64,000 nucleotides of DNA from Ochrobactrum vermis (GTDB taxonomy: Bacteria > Pseudomonadota > Alphaproteobacteria > Rhizobiales > Rhizobiaceae): NCBI RefSeq assembly GCF_002975205.1, contig NZ_PCOC01000001.1, forward strand, positions 1,178,001 to 1,242,000. The letters are read 5' to 3'. The notes under the pieces were generated by a model. The model had not been told where the DNA came from. It was given only the letters and a program-made list of their open reading frames with translations, and searched no databases. Positions 27,973 through 37,006 of this stretch are shown here, piece after piece; the first letter of the stretch is position 1, and each line of letters begins with the position of its first letter. Position numbers and translations under genes: made by a program.

Positions 27973-30705
27973 ATGCTTGAGAAGACCTATGACGCCGCGG
28001 CGATAGAGCCGAAAATTGCTGAACGCTGGGAAGAAGCGGGTGCATTCAAGGCGGGTGCAGGCGCTAAGCCGGGAGCCGATCCGTTCGCAGTGGTTATTCC
28101 GCCGCCGAATGTTACCGGATCGCTGCATATGGGCCACGCGCTCAACAATACGATTCAGGACATAATGGTCCGCTTCGAGCGCATGCGCGGCAAGAATGTG
28201 CTGTGGCAGCCTGGCATGGATCATGCGGGCATCGCAACGCAGATGGTCGTCGAACGCCAGTTGATGGAACGGCAGGAGCCGAACCGTCATGCCATGGGCC
28301 GCGAGAAGTTCATCGAACGGATCTGGCAGTGGAAGGCTGAATCCGGTGGCATGATTTCCAACCAGTTGCGCCGTCTGGGTGCATCATGCGACTGGTCGCG
28401 CGAGCGATTCACCATGGATGAGGGGCTGTCGCGCGCGGTTCTGGAAGTGTTTGTCTCGCTCTACAAGCAGGGACTCATTTATCGCGACAAGCGTCTGGTC
28501 AACTGGGATCCGAAGCTGCTGACGGCGATATCGGACATCGAGGTCGAATCGCGTGAAACGAAAGGCCATCTCTGGCATTTCCGTTATCCGCTTGAGAATG
28601 TTCCTTTCGATCCAGAAAACCCGCATACCTACATTGTGGTCGCGACGACGCGTCCGGAAACCATGCTGGGCGATACCGGCGTTGCGGTCAATCCTAAGGA
28701 TGAGCGTTACCATGCTCTGGTTGGCAACGATGTCGTGTTGCCGCTTGTCGGTCGCCACATTCCAATCGTTGCCGACGATTATGCTGATCCGGAAGCCGGT
28801 TCCGGCGCTGTCAAGATCACGCCTGCGCACGACTTCAACGATTTCGAGGTCGGAAAGCGGAATGAACTACGCGCTATCAACATTCTAACGACGAATGCCT
28901 CGATAACGATCAAAGACAACGTTGATTTCCTCGAAGGGCTGCAACTGACGCCGGAATTGAAGGCGCTTATTCACGAACTCGAAGGGCAAGACCGCTTCGC
29001 AGCGCGCAAGCGCATTGTCGAACTGATGGACGAACGCGGCTATCTGGAAAAGATCGAGGACCACGCACACGCGGTTCCCCATGGCGACCGTGGCGGCGTT
29101 CCGATCGAGCCTTACCTGACCGACCAGTGGTATGTGAACGCTGGCGAACTGGCCAAACCGGCAATGGCGGCAGTACGCGAAGGCAAGACAAAAATCGTCC
29201 CGGCGAACTGGGAAAAGACCTATTTTGACTGGATGGAAAACATTCAGCCATGGGCGGTTTCCCGCCAGCTCTGGTGGGGACACCAGATACCGGCATGGTA
29301 CGGCCCGGACGGCCAGTATTTTGTCGAAAAAAGCGAAGAGGAAGCGAAAGCTGCTGCACGTGCTCACTATGGTGAGGATGTCGTGCTGGAGCGTGATACT
29401 GACGTTCTCGACACATGGTTTTCGTCGGCACTGTGGCCATTCTCGACTCTCGGCTGGCCGGATAAGACGCCGGAACTCGCCACCTACTATCCAACCAGTG
29501 TACTGGTTACGGGCTTCGATATCCTGTTCTTCTGGGTTGCCCGCATGATGATGATGGGCCTCCATTTCATGGAAGAGATCCCGTTCCATACGGTTTATCT
29601 CCATGCTCTGGTTCGCGACAAGCATGGCGCGAAAATGTCGAAGTCGAAAGGCAACGTCATTGATCCGCTGGAGCTGATGGATGAATACGGCGCTGACGCG
29701 CTGCGGTTCACCCTTGCTATCATGGCTGCTCAGGGTCGTGACGTGAAGCTCGATCCGGCTCGTATTGCTGGCTATCGAAATTTTGGCACCAAACTCTGGA
29801 ACGCCACGCGTTTTGCTCAGATGAATGGTGTGAAACTCGATGCCGGATTCCAGCCGGAAAATGCCAAACTTGCCGTCAATCGCTGGATTCTGACCGAGCT
29901 GACCAAAGCAACGCGCGCCGTGACGGACGGTATCGACACATATCGCTTTAATGAAGCAGCCGGTGCGGCCTATCGTTTTGTATGGAACCAGTTCTGCGAT
30001 TGGTATCTGGAGTTGCTGAAGCCGATCTTCATGGGTGACGATGAAGCTGCCAAGGCGGAAGCTCAGGCCACCGCAGCCTATTGTCTCGACCAGATCTACA
30101 AGCTGCTGCATCCGTTCATGCCTTTCATGACGGAAGAACTCTGGACCTTGACCGCAGGCGAGGGGCAGAAGCGCGACACGGTGCTGGCACTTGCTGCGTG
30201 GCCGGAATTGTCCTTTGAGGACGAGGAAGCGGCAGCGGACATCAACTGGCTTGTCGATCTCGTTACCGGCATTCGTTCGGTACGTGCAGAAATGAACGTT
30301 CCGGCAGGCGCAATTGCCCCGGTCGTGGTTCTGGACGCCAATGCGACAAGCGTCGAGCGGTTTGCCCGACATGACGCAGCGATCAAGCGCCTTGCCCGCG
30401 TGGAAAGCGTCTCGTTCGAAGCGCAGGCTCCCAAAGGCTCGGCGCAGATGCTGCTCGGCGAGGCGACAATCTGCATTCCGCTTGGCAATCTGATCGACCT
30501 CAAGGCCGAAGCTGCACGTCTCGCCAAGGAAGCTGGCAAGATTGCTGCTGAAATGGATCGCATCGAGAAGAAGCTCTCCAACGAGAAATTCGTTGCAAAT
30601 GCGCGCGAAGACGTCGTTGAAGCAGAGCGTGAACGACTGATCGAGCTCAAAGAAGCGGCGCAGCGTGTGGCAACTGCTGAGTCACGCATACGTGATGCAG
30701 GCTGA
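27973..30705 (+). CDS. valS: valyl-tRNA synthetase
   Basis: A 910-residue class I synthetase charging tRNA-Val. The catalytic core has the HIGH-type motif GSLHMGHAL (about 53-61) preceded by PPPNVT, and the KMSKS motif in GAKMSKSKGNVIDP (about residue 557). The CP1 editing domain that hydrolyses Thr-tRNA-Val lies between them (VVATTRPETMLGDTGVAV). The C-terminus is a coiled-coil arm rich in Lys, Glu and Ala (RLAKEAGKIAAEMDRIEKKL). ATG 27973 is the start. A strong terminator follows. Confidence 0.97.
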   Translation: MLEKTYDAAAIEPKIAERWEEAGAFKAGAGAKPGADPFAVVIPPPNVTGSLHMGHALNNTIQDIMVRFERMRGKNVLWQPGMDHAGIATQMVVERQLMERQEPNRHAMGREKFIERIWQWKAESGGMISNQLRRLGASCDWSRERFTMDEGLSRAVLEVFVSLYKQGLIYRDKRLVNWDPKLLTAISDIEVESRETKGHLWHFRYPLENVPFDPENPHTYIVVATTRPETMLGDTGVAVNPKDERYHALVGNDVVLPLVGRHIPIVADDYADPEAGSGAVKITPAHDFNDFEVGKRNELRAINILTTNASITIKDNVDFLEGLQLTPELKALIHELEGQDRFAARKRIVELMDERGYLEKIEDHAHAVPHGDRGGVPIEPYLTDQWYVNAGELAKPAMAAVREGKTKIVPANWEKTYFDWMENIQPWAVSRQLWWGHQIPAWYGPDGQYFVEKSEEEAKAAARAHYGEDVVLERDTDVLDTWFSSALWPFSTLGWPDKTPELATYYPTSVLVTGFDILFFWVARMMMMGLHFMEEIPFHTVYLHALVRDKHGAKMSKSKGNVIDPLELMDEYGADALRFTLAIMAAQGRDVKLDPARIAGYRNFGTKLWNATRFAQMNGVKLDAGFQPENAKLAVNRWILTELTKATRAVTDGIDTYRFNEAAGAAYRFVWNQFCDWYLELLKPIFMGDDEAAKAEAQATAAYCLDQIYKLLHPFMPFMTEELWTLTAGEGQKRDTVLALAAWPELSFEDEEAAADINWLVDLVTGIRSVRAEMNVPAGAIAPVVVLDANATSVERFARHDAAIKRLARVESVSFEAQAPKGSAQMLLGEATICIPLGNLIDLKAEAARLAKEAGKIAAEMDRIEKKLSNEKFVANAREDVVEAERERLIELKEAAQRVATAESRIRDAG

Positions 30706-30743
30706 TTTGACCTAACGTCAGAAAGCGTCCTGCTTCCGAATCA

Positions 30744-30783
30744 AACACCCGGCCGTGTGCATTTCACGGCCGGGTGTTTTTTA
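30744..30783 (+). terminator. intrinsic terminator of valS
   Basis: A long stem, AACACCCGGCCGTG paired with CACGGCCGGGTGTT around TGCATTT, is followed by six T. It begins about 40 bases after the valS stop. Confidence 0.92.
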
Positions 30784-30784
30784 T

Positions 30785-31102
30785 CCGCAATGATAGAACT
30801 TCCGAGCGTTTCAATGGCTGGAGAGCATGATCGAACTCCGATTTCGATTGTTTTTCTGCAATGTTGCGCTTTCGCAACAAGGCGAAAAATGGGCCGAAAA
30901 TAGGCCAATTTAGGCATATTTCGCCATGTGCTTGGTTGAATTCTTCTAATGAAATGGTGAGGTACTTAATGTTTTAGCCATTTTCGACGGATGCGTCGAA
31001 AATCCGACGATGCTAATCCAAGTTAGTGGGTCTTGCGGCCCGAATCCTTCCTGATTTACGTTTTCGTCAACGTTAATACTGATGCTCTGTGGGAGGACAT
31101 TT
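30785..31102. promoter_or_regulatory. upstream region of the FadL-like gene with a perfect palindrome
   Basis: The 318-base gap is AT-rich for this genome. It contains ATTTTCGACG (30980-30989) and its exact complement CGTCGAAAAT (30994-31003) around GATG, a 10-bp inverted repeat about 100 bases upstream of the start. A regulator binding site is likely; the regulator is unknown. GGGAGGA at 31091-31097 is the ribosome-binding site. Confidence 0.5.
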
Positions 31103-32350
31103 ATGAGTGTACAGCGCGTGAAAATGGCGGGAATGGTCGCGGCTCTCCTTGGGAGCGCGGTTGCTGCCAACGCCGGTGGCTTCGAGCGTAGCTCGCAGGA
31201 TTTCGATATTCTCTTCGAAAAAGGCAATGCAGTTGATGCGACGGGCACCTATGTCGCTCCGCAGCGTAAGCTGAAGAACATCCATGGCTCACGGGTCGGT
31301 GCGGCCACTGGTGGCATCAATCCGATCACGCGCCAGCCCTATGAAACCAGCGTTGACGAAGCAAAGAGCTATTGGGTTCCTAAAGCTTCTGCAAAGTTCG
31401 ACTTGACTGACGATCTTGCTTGCGCGGCGCAATATCGTCAGCCTTGGGGTATCGAAACCGACGTTGGCACCAACACCGTTCGTATGTTCACTGCTATCGA
31501 GCAGAAGATTTCTTCGAACGATTACGGCGTGAATTGTTCGTATCGTTTTGCAGCCGGTGAAAAAAGCTACTTTCGTATCCTCGGCGGTGTGAGCTATCAG
31601 GAGCTCAAAGGTGAGCAGACCAAGATGGTCCCTCCCGGCTCGGCATTCGGCGGCTCATTTCGCGTAGCGTCGCTGGATGTTGAAGACGAGGCTGTAGGTT
31701 GGCGCCTTGGTGCGGCCTATGAAATTCCTGAATATGCGATGCGTGCCACGCTCGTCTATCAGTCAAAAGTCAAATACGATCTCGAAGGTACGATTGATAA
31801 TCTCGCACTCAATCCGCTCACGGGTCGCGGCATACCAATTAATGTCGAAAGTGACGTCGCGACACCTCAGTCGGTGGAATTCAAGTTTCAGACCGGTATT
31901 GCTCCTGACTGGCTCGCATTTGGTTCGGTGAAGTGGACGGATTGGTCCAGCATTGAATCGGTGGACTTCGTGTCCGCTGATAGCAAAGTCGCTCCGCAGG
32001 GGACAAAAATCACCAGCTTGAGCCTATACTATCAAGATGGCTGGACAGTGAGCGGCGGTGTTGGGCACAAGTTCAATGACCAGTGGTCGACTGCTGCAAC
32101 TGTTACCTGGGATCGTGGCACCAGCACGGGCCTGACTTCCCAGACCGATATCTGGCTCTTTGGTCTAGGCACGAATTATAAGCCGAACGATCAATTCGAA
32201 GTTCGTCTGGCTGGCGCTGCTGGCTGGCTTTCTTCAGGTGAACTCGATGACACCGTCGTCGATGGTAAACCGAGCCTGACCGGCTCCAAGGGCGAATTCG
32301 GCAACGATTTCGTTGGTGCGCTTTCGCTGACGGCCAAAGTGAAGTTCTAA
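31103..32350 (+). CDS. OmpP1/FadL-family outer-membrane transporter
   Basis: A 415-residue outer-membrane beta-barrel of the FadL/OmpP1/TodX family, which import long-chain fatty acids and other hydrophobic compounds. It has a signal peptide (residues 1-25, cleavage near ANA-GG), N-terminal hatch residues (GGFERSSQDFDILFEKGNAV), alternating barrel strands and a C-terminal phenylalanine (SLTAKVKF) as needed for barrel assembly. ATG 31103 fits the GGGAGGA site; an ATG at 31082 lies upstream of that site and is rejected. The natural substrate is unknown. Confidence 0.87.
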   Translation: MSVQRVKMAGMVAALLGSAVAANAGGFERSSQDFDILFEKGNAVDATGTYVAPQRKLKNIHGSRVGAATGGINPITRQPYETSVDEAKSYWVPKASAKFDLTDDLACAAQYRQPWGIETDVGTNTVRMFTAIEQKISSNDYGVNCSYRFAAGEKSYFRILGGVSYQELKGEQTKMVPPGSAFGGSFRVASLDVEDEAVGWRLGAAYEIPEYAMRATLVYQSKVKYDLEGTIDNLALNPLTGRGIPINVESDVATPQSVEFKFQTGIAPDWLAFGSVKWTDWSSIESVDFVSADSKVAPQGTKITSLSLYYQDGWTVSGGVGHKFNDQWSTAATVTWDRGTSTGLTSQTDIWLFGLGTNYKPNDQFEVRLAGAAGWLSSGELDDTVVDGKPSLTGSKGEFGNDFVGALSLTAKVKF

Positions 32351-32365
32351 GCTTAGGATACTAAT

Positions 32366-32397
32366 AAAAAAGCCCGGCATCGTTACCGGGCTTTTTT
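32366..32397. terminator. bidirectional terminator after the FadL-like gene
   Basis: AAAAAAGCCCGG pairs with CCGGGCTTTTTT across an eight-base loop. The symmetrical A and T runs allow use from both convergent genes. Confidence 0.92.
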
Positions 32398-32414
32398 CAT
32401 TTGGATGGTATTGA

Positions 32415-33293
32415 TCACTTTTCAAGCCGCGCGAGCAGTGAAGACGTATCCCAGCGGTTGCCACCGATCTTCTGCACTTCCTTATAGAATTGATCCACAA
32501 GCGCCGTGACGGGCAGCAGCGCGCCATTACGGTCGGCTTCTTCAAGGCAGATGCCAAGATCCTTGCGCATCCAGTCAACGGCAAAGCCGAAATCATATTT
32601 GCCCTGGTTCATGGTTCCGGACCGGTTTTCCATCTGCCATGAACCAGCGGCCCCCTTCGAGATCACCGAGATCAGCTTTTCGATATCGAGGCCGGCTTTC
32701 TTGCCGAAATGGATGCCTTCAGCCAGCCCTTGAACAAGACCGGCAATACAGATCTGATTGACCATCTTCGCAAGCTGGCCGGAACCAACTGGCCCCATAA
32801 GACCAACCATGCGCGCATAAGAATCGATAACCGGTTGGGCGCGCTCGAAAACGGATTCAGATGCACCGACCATGACGGTGAGCACGCCGTTCTCGGCTCC
32901 TGCCTGTCCGCCGGAGACTGGTGCATCGATGAAATGAAAACCGAGCTTTTGCGCTTCTGCGTCGAGTTCACGGGCCACCTCGGCGGATGCCGTCGTATTG
33001 TCGATGAAAATTGCGTCCTTCTTCATGGTTGAGAAGGCTCCGTCATGGCCGATGGTCACGAAGCGAAGATCATCATCATTGCCGACACAGGCGAAAACAA
33101 AATCCGCATCGTGCACAGCTTCGGCGGGTGTCGCTGCGAAGCTGCCACCGAATTCCTTGGCCCACTTCTCGGCTTTAGCGGTTGTTCGGTTGTAAACCGT
33201 AACGTCGTGACCGCCTTTGTTCTTGAGGTGACCTGCCATGGGGTAACCCATGACGCCTAAGCCCAGAAATGCGACCTTAGCGGGTGTCGTCAT
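32415..33293 (-). CDS. NAD(P)-dependent beta-hydroxyacid dehydrogenase (HIBADH family)
   Basis: A 292-residue member of the 3-hydroxyisobutyrate/tartronate-semialdehyde reductase family. The N-terminal Rossmann motif is VAFLGLGVMGYPMAG (about residue 8). The substrate-binding motif DAPVSGGQAGAENGVLTVMVG and the catalytic-lysine region GSGQLAKMVNQI are intact. Likely substrates are small 3-hydroxyacids such as 3-hydroxyisobutyrate or D-glycerate/tartronate semialdehyde; sequence alone does not decide. ATG 33293, with GGAGGA upstream, is preferred. An in-frame ATG at 33320 would draw its first residues from the dispersed repeat. Confidence 0.87.
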   Translation of the reverse strand: MTTPAKVAFLGLGVMGYPMAGHLKNKGGHDVTVYNRTTAKAEKWAKEFGGSFAATPAEAVHDADFVFACVGNDDDLRFVTIGHDGAFSTMKKDAIFIDNTTASAEVARELDAEAQKLGFHFIDAPVSGGQAGAENGVLTVMVGASESVFERAQPVIDSYARMVGLMGPVGSGQLAKMVNQICIAGLVQGLAEGIHFGKKAGLDIEKLISVISKGAAGSWQMENRSGTMNQGKYDFGFAVDWMRKDLGICLEEADRNGALLPVTALVDQFYKEVQKIGGNRWDTSSLLARLEK

Positions 33294-33311
33294 TCGTTTG
33301 TTCCTCCGAAT

Positions 33312-33413
33312 AGAGCGCATCCCGAAAAGTGTGAAACGGTTTTCGGAAAAGATGCGCGTTAAAGCAAATATCTAGAGCGCCGATCTGATTCAATCAGATC
33401 GAAACGCGCGCTA
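33312..33413. repeat. dispersed palindromic repeat, copy upstream of the HIBADH gene
   Basis: AGAGCGCATCCCGAAAAGTG begins at 33313, with the closing GATGCGCG at 33351-33358. A second palindromic element follows: CGATCTGATT pairing with AATCAGATCG (33377-33400). The same TCAGATCGGCGCT sequence ends copy 1 at 2664-2676, so this tail belongs to the repeat unit. Confidence 0.8.
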
Positions 33414-33424
33414 GCTGTAGTGAA

Positions 33425-34045
33425 TCAGGTGAGGGGCGTCATAACGGCCGCTTTATAGGCCGTGCGCTGCTTGAGGCGGTCATACCAGTCTTCAAGATGG
33501 GGAAGAGAAGGGCGCTCGATCGGAAATTCAAACCATGCATAAGCGTAACAGCCAACGGGAATGTCGCCGATACCGAAATTGTCACCCGAGAACCAGGGGG
33601 TGTCCTTGAGACCTTCGTTGGCGATCTGCATCGACTGCGCAAGGCCATTCAGACCTCGCTCCAAAACGGCTGAATCCCGTTCTGCTTCCGGCAGTCGGAT
33701 CAAGTGCTTCATGACGTCGCTAAAATTGACGTAGAAGGACGCAGAGGCCCAATCCATCCACTTTTCGGCCTGAGCGCGTTTGGCCGGGTCTTCAATCCAC
33801 AGCGTGCCTTTACCGTAAGCTGCAGCGAGATAGCGCGTGATGGTGTTGGATTCCCAAAGCGCCGTGTCACCATCCTCCAGTAATGGAATCAACCCGTTCG
33901 GATTGCGGGCTAGGTAAACCGGATCTTTCAATCCGCCGAACTGGCCACCGACGTTTATCTGTTCGTATTCGAGATTAAGTTCATGCGCTATCCAGAGCGC
34001 CTTCTTCACATTCGTGGAATTGATACGACCCCAGATTTTCAGCAT
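33425..34045 (-). CDS. glutathione S-transferase family protein
   Basis: A 206-residue cytosolic GST. The N-terminal thioredoxin-like domain has the GSH-contacting block NPNGLIPLLEDGDTALWESNTITRYL in two parts, with a Ser in the active-site helix (GRINSTNVKKA). The helical C-terminal domain contains the N-capping motif FGIGDIPVGCYAYAW. It resembles the theta/beta-like bacterial GSTs that act on electrophiles. Specific substrate unknown. It is monocistronic, with a strong hairpin upstream of its start that terminates the transporter operon. Confidence 0.88.
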   Translation of the reverse strand: MLKIWGRINSTNVKKALWIAHELNLEYEQINVGGQFGGLKDPVYLARNPNGLIPLLEDGDTALWESNTITRYLAAAYGKGTLWIEDPAKRAQAEKWMDWASASFYVNFSDVMKHLIRLPEAERDSAVLERGLNGLAQSMQIANEGLKDTPWFSGDNFGIGDIPVGCYAYAWFEFPIERPSLPHLEDWYDRLKQRTAYKAAVMTPLT

Positions 34046-34088
34046 GACTCAACCTGTTAGATTACTGTTGGAAGAGCATTCTAAACAG

Positions 34089-34128
34089 ATCGCCCCCGGA
34101 AACCGCAAGGGTTCCGGGGGCGATATTT
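34089..34128. terminator. strong hairpin terminator between the transporter operon and the GST gene
   Basis: ATCGCCCCCGGAA pairs perfectly with TTCCGGGGGCGAT (13 bp), with further pairing inside the loop (ACC/GGG-type). The plus-strand flank is ATTTT. Reading leftward it follows the permease stop at 34154 and ends the minus-strand operon. Confidence 0.75.
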
Positions 34129-34153
34129 TCGGCTTATGCTGGTTTACAGCTCC

Positions 34154-34987
34154 CTAGCGAACGAGATGCCGGGTAAGGCGTCGTTCGAGGAAATCCCAGA
34201 TGTGTCTCAAACATTCGACCATCAGCAGATAGATAACCGCTGCCCAGAGATAAGTCTGGAAATCGAATGTCCGCGAATAGGCACGGCGCGTTTCACCCAT
34301 GAGGTCAAGCACGGTGATGATTGCGACGATAGCCGACCCCTTGATCATCAGGATGATTTCATTGCCGTAAGGACGCAGGGCCACGATAAGCGCCTGCGGA
34401 AGAATAACCTTCCAGAATGTCACGCGCTTCGAAATGCCAAGCGCCGCGGCCCCTTCCCACTGGCCCAGTGCCACGCTCTGAATAGCGCCGCGCAGAATTT
34501 CAGCCTGATAAGCTGCCGTGTTGAGCGAGAAGGCCAAAATGGCACAATTCCATGCATCACGGAAAAACACCCAGAGCCCGATGCTTTCAAGGAAAGGACG
34601 GAATGTACCGAAACCGTAATAAATAAGGAATGTCTGCGCAAGCAGCGGTGTGCCACGGAAGAAATAGACGTAACCGAAGGCAAGTCCGCGCAGCCACCGG
34701 TTGTTGGACATGCGCGCGGCGGTAATCGGCAATGAGAGCAGGGCGCCTATGACGATCGATACGGCAACCAGTTTCAGCGTTATCAGAAGTCCGGACCAGT
34801 AGCGTGGACCATAGGTTTCGAACAGATCGATACGCCATGCATTGTAAAGGTAGATCGCAAGACCCGCGAAAAGAAGAAACCAGAGCGCGACGATGATATG
34901 ACCGGCAATGCGCATGCCCGTCCATTGCTTCACCACCGGCGGCGGAGCCATTACGTCGCCTACAGGATTGGAAATAGTCTGGCTCAT
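34154..34987 (-). CDS. amino acid ABC transporter permease, HisM-type
   Basis: A 277-residue inner-membrane permease of the polar amino acid (HAAT) family. About five transmembrane helices follow a Pro-rich cytoplasmic N-terminus. The EAA loop that contacts the ATPase is seen as QWEGAAALGISKRVTFWKVILPQA. FFRGTPLLAQ is the family signature. ATG 34987 is chosen; it begins one base after the stop of the HisQ-type gene, so the two are coupled. It forms a heterodimer with the HisQ-type subunit. Confidence 0.9.
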   Translation of the reverse strand: MSQTISNPVGDVMAPPPVVKQWTGMRIAGHIIVALWFLLFAGLAIYLYNAWRIDLFETYGPRYWSGLLITLKLVAVSIVIGALLSLPITAARMSNNRWLRGLAFGYVYFFRGTPLLAQTFLIYYGFGTFRPFLESIGLWVFFRDAWNCAILAFSLNTAAYQAEILRGAIQSVALGQWEGAAALGISKRVTFWKVILPQALIVALRPYGNEIILMIKGSAIVAIITVLDLMGETRRAYSRTFDFQTYLWAAVIYLLMVECLRHIWDFLERRLTRHLVR

Positions 34988-34988
34988 A

Positions 34989-35711
34989 TCATGCACCTCG
35001 CGAACGATTGGAGCCCGCATCGGCCCAGCGGGCAATGCGGTTGATAAAGTAGGAGGAGATGATTGCGAGAACCAGATACAGCAGGCAGGCTATGCCGAAG
35101 AACAGAAACGGTTCTTTGGTCACGCGTGCCGCAATGGAGGTCTGCCGCAGGATATCGGACAAGGTGATGACCGAAACCAGCGATGTATCCTTGAGCAGCA
35201 CCAGCCAAAGATTGGCAAGGCCGGGCAGCGCGATGCGGATGAGCTGCGGCAGGATCACCTTACGCATGGTCTGCCAATGCGACAGACCAACTGCATAACC
35301 ACCTTCATATTGCCCGCGCGGGATAGCACGGAACGCCGAAAGGAAGACTTCGCTCGAATAGGACGAGAAGACGAAGCCCAGCGCTACCATACCCGCGCCG
35401 AACGCATTGATTTCGACATTGGCCTCGATACCGAACATGCTCAAAAGCCGCTGCAGCCCAAGCGAGGCGCCGAAATAAACAAGGAAGAGCGTGAGAAGCT
35501 CAGGCAGGCCGCGAAAGATCGTGGTGTAGATGTTTGAAGCCAGCCGTATCGATGGTTCGCTGGATTGTTTGCCAATGGCTACCAGAAACCCCAAAGCAAG
35601 ACCGACTGGAAGTGTCGCCAGAGCCAGCGAAACAGTTACCAGAAGCCCCCACGCTATACTTGCACCCCAACCATCGGGGCCGAAACTCAACAAAGTGGCG
35701 TAATGTTCCAT
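34989..35711 (-). CDS. amino acid ABC transporter permease, HisQ-type
   Basis: A 240-residue inner-membrane permease with about five transmembrane helices. FRGLPELLTLFLVYFG is the HAAT permease signature, and the EAA loop is GQYEGGYAVGLSHWQTMRKV. ATG 35711 is chosen; a frame extension to 35843 would add 44 basic residues not found in the family. It lies between the binding protein gene and the HisM-type gene in one minus-strand operon. Confidence 0.9.
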   Translation of the reverse strand: MEHYATLLSFGPDGWGASIAWGLLVTVSLALATLPVGLALGFLVAIGKQSSEPSIRLASNIYTTIFRGLPELLTLFLVYFGASLGLQRLLSMFGIEANVEINAFGAGMVALGFVFSSYSSEVFLSAFRAIPRGQYEGGYAVGLSHWQTMRKVILPQLIRIALPGLANLWLVLLKDTSLVSVITLSDILRQTSIAARVTKEPFLFFGIACLLYLVLAIISSYFINRIARWADAGSNRSRGA

Positions 35712-35858
35712 GCGCCTATTCTTTTTTTTCCTAAAAGCATTCGCCCATGTTCTTATCACCTGCAAGGTCTTGCGCGGCGATATCTGTGCTGTATGCCCGT
35801 ACAAAATGTTTTGCGCCGATTTGCGGAAAGCAAACCGGCGCATATGTGTTAGTTTTGA

Positions 35859-36665
35859 TTAATTTTCGGCGCCGTAGGCATCGAAATCAAAGTACTTGTC
35901 GTTGACTTCCTTGTACTTGCCGTTCGCACGGATTGCCTTGATGGCTGCGTTGAACTTTTCTACCAGTTCCGGGCGTCCCTTCTTGAAGGCAACGCCAGCG
36001 CCTGGGCCATGAATCTCGATAACCGGCGGGAAAGTGCCGACCATCTTGCAGCAGGCGCCATCTGGCGACTTCAGCCATTCGGCGAGCGTCACGCTGTCAT
36101 CGTTGACGGCGTCGAGGCGACCATTGGCGAGATCGAGACGATATTCTTCGGCTGTCGGATAAGCCTTGATCGTGCTGTCAGTGAAGGTCTTTTCGGAATA
36201 ATTCGAGTGTGTCGTGGAAACCTGAACGCCTATGGTCTTGCCAGCGAGATCTTCCTTGGTCACGCCCTTGATGTCGGTGTCCTTCGGAGCGGCGATACCG
36301 GGAGGCGTGTTGTAATATTTGTTGGAGAAGTCGACCTGCTTCTTGCGCTCATCCGTGATGGACATGGAGGCGATGAATGCATCGAACTTGCCTGCCTGAA
36401 GTGCCGGAATCGCGCCATCCCACTCCTGGGTGACAAATTCGCACTGTGCCTTCATTTCATCGCAGAGCGCCTTGGCGATATCAACGTCAAAGCCCGAGAG
36501 GGTGCCGTCCGGCTTGATGAAGTTGAAGGGAGGATAGGCGCCTTCGGTGCCGATCTTGAGCTTGAGTGGCTCTTCCGCATTTGCAACGCCAGCAGTCATG
36601 CTGCCAATTGTGATCGCCAATGCTGCAACCGAAGCCGCAGCAGCTATACGCTTCAATACGCGCAT
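35859..36665 (-). CDS. periplasmic amino acid-binding protein, HisJ/ArgT-type
   Basis: A 268-residue solute-binding protein with a Sec signal peptide (cleavage after GVANA, about residue 30). The type II binding fold has KIGTEGAYPPFNFIKPDGTL and SGFDVDIAKALC, and the amino acid-binding loop DFSNKYYNTP. Sequence resembles the lysine/arginine/ornithine, histidine and octopine/nopaline binders; basic amino acids are the best guess. It is the first gene of an operon with two permeases. No ATP-binding subunit gene is next to it. Confidence 0.9.
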   Translation of the reverse strand: MRVLKRIAAAASVAALAITIGSMTAGVANAEEPLKLKIGTEGAYPPFNFIKPDGTLSGFDVDIAKALCDEMKAQCEFVTQEWDGAIPALQAGKFDAFIASMSITDERKKQVDFSNKYYNTPPGIAAPKDTDIKGVTKEDLAGKTIGVQVSTTHSNYSEKTFTDSTIKAYPTAEEYRLDLANGRLDAVNDDSVTLAEWLKSPDGACCKMVGTFPPVIEIHGPGAGVAFKKGRPELVEKFNAAIKAIRANGKYKEVNDKYFDFDAYGAEN

Positions 36666-37006
36666 TTTTAGTCCTCTCGTTTGTTCTGGCTGGTTCCCTG
36701 ATTATTTCTTCTGGTTCAGCCGCTTAAGGGGTAGTCACGACCGTGAAACTCTAAATTGCACGTTTGGTAGTGGATTCCCCCGCCGCTACCAATAGATGGT
36801 TGAGCCGATCATGCGCAATATTTTTTCGCACTTACGTTTCCGCCACCCGTTCCGGTGACGATATTCCCACCATTTCGCGATGATTGGCAAGATGGTCAAC
36901 GCAATTAAATTGTGTGTCTTTAGCGAGAAATTCTCGGCGTTTTCTGCAATATTCCGTTTCAATATGGTGAAGTATATCGTTGAATTGCAAAAATTTAGAG
37001 GATTCC
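36666..37006. promoter_or_regulatory. 341-base gap upstream of the amino acid-binding protein
   Basis: No gene is supported. It contains TTGGTAG (36764-36770) and CTACCAA (36786-36792), a 7-bp inverted repeat, and an AT-rich stretch around 36880-36990. The promoter of the leftward transporter operon is expected here. ATG 36665 is preceded on the minus strand by GAGAGGAC. Confidence 0.4.

Noticed and set aside
28885..30372. Long open frame (about 495 codons) antisense to valS
   Set aside because: Entirely within valS on the other strand; no domain or plausible start.
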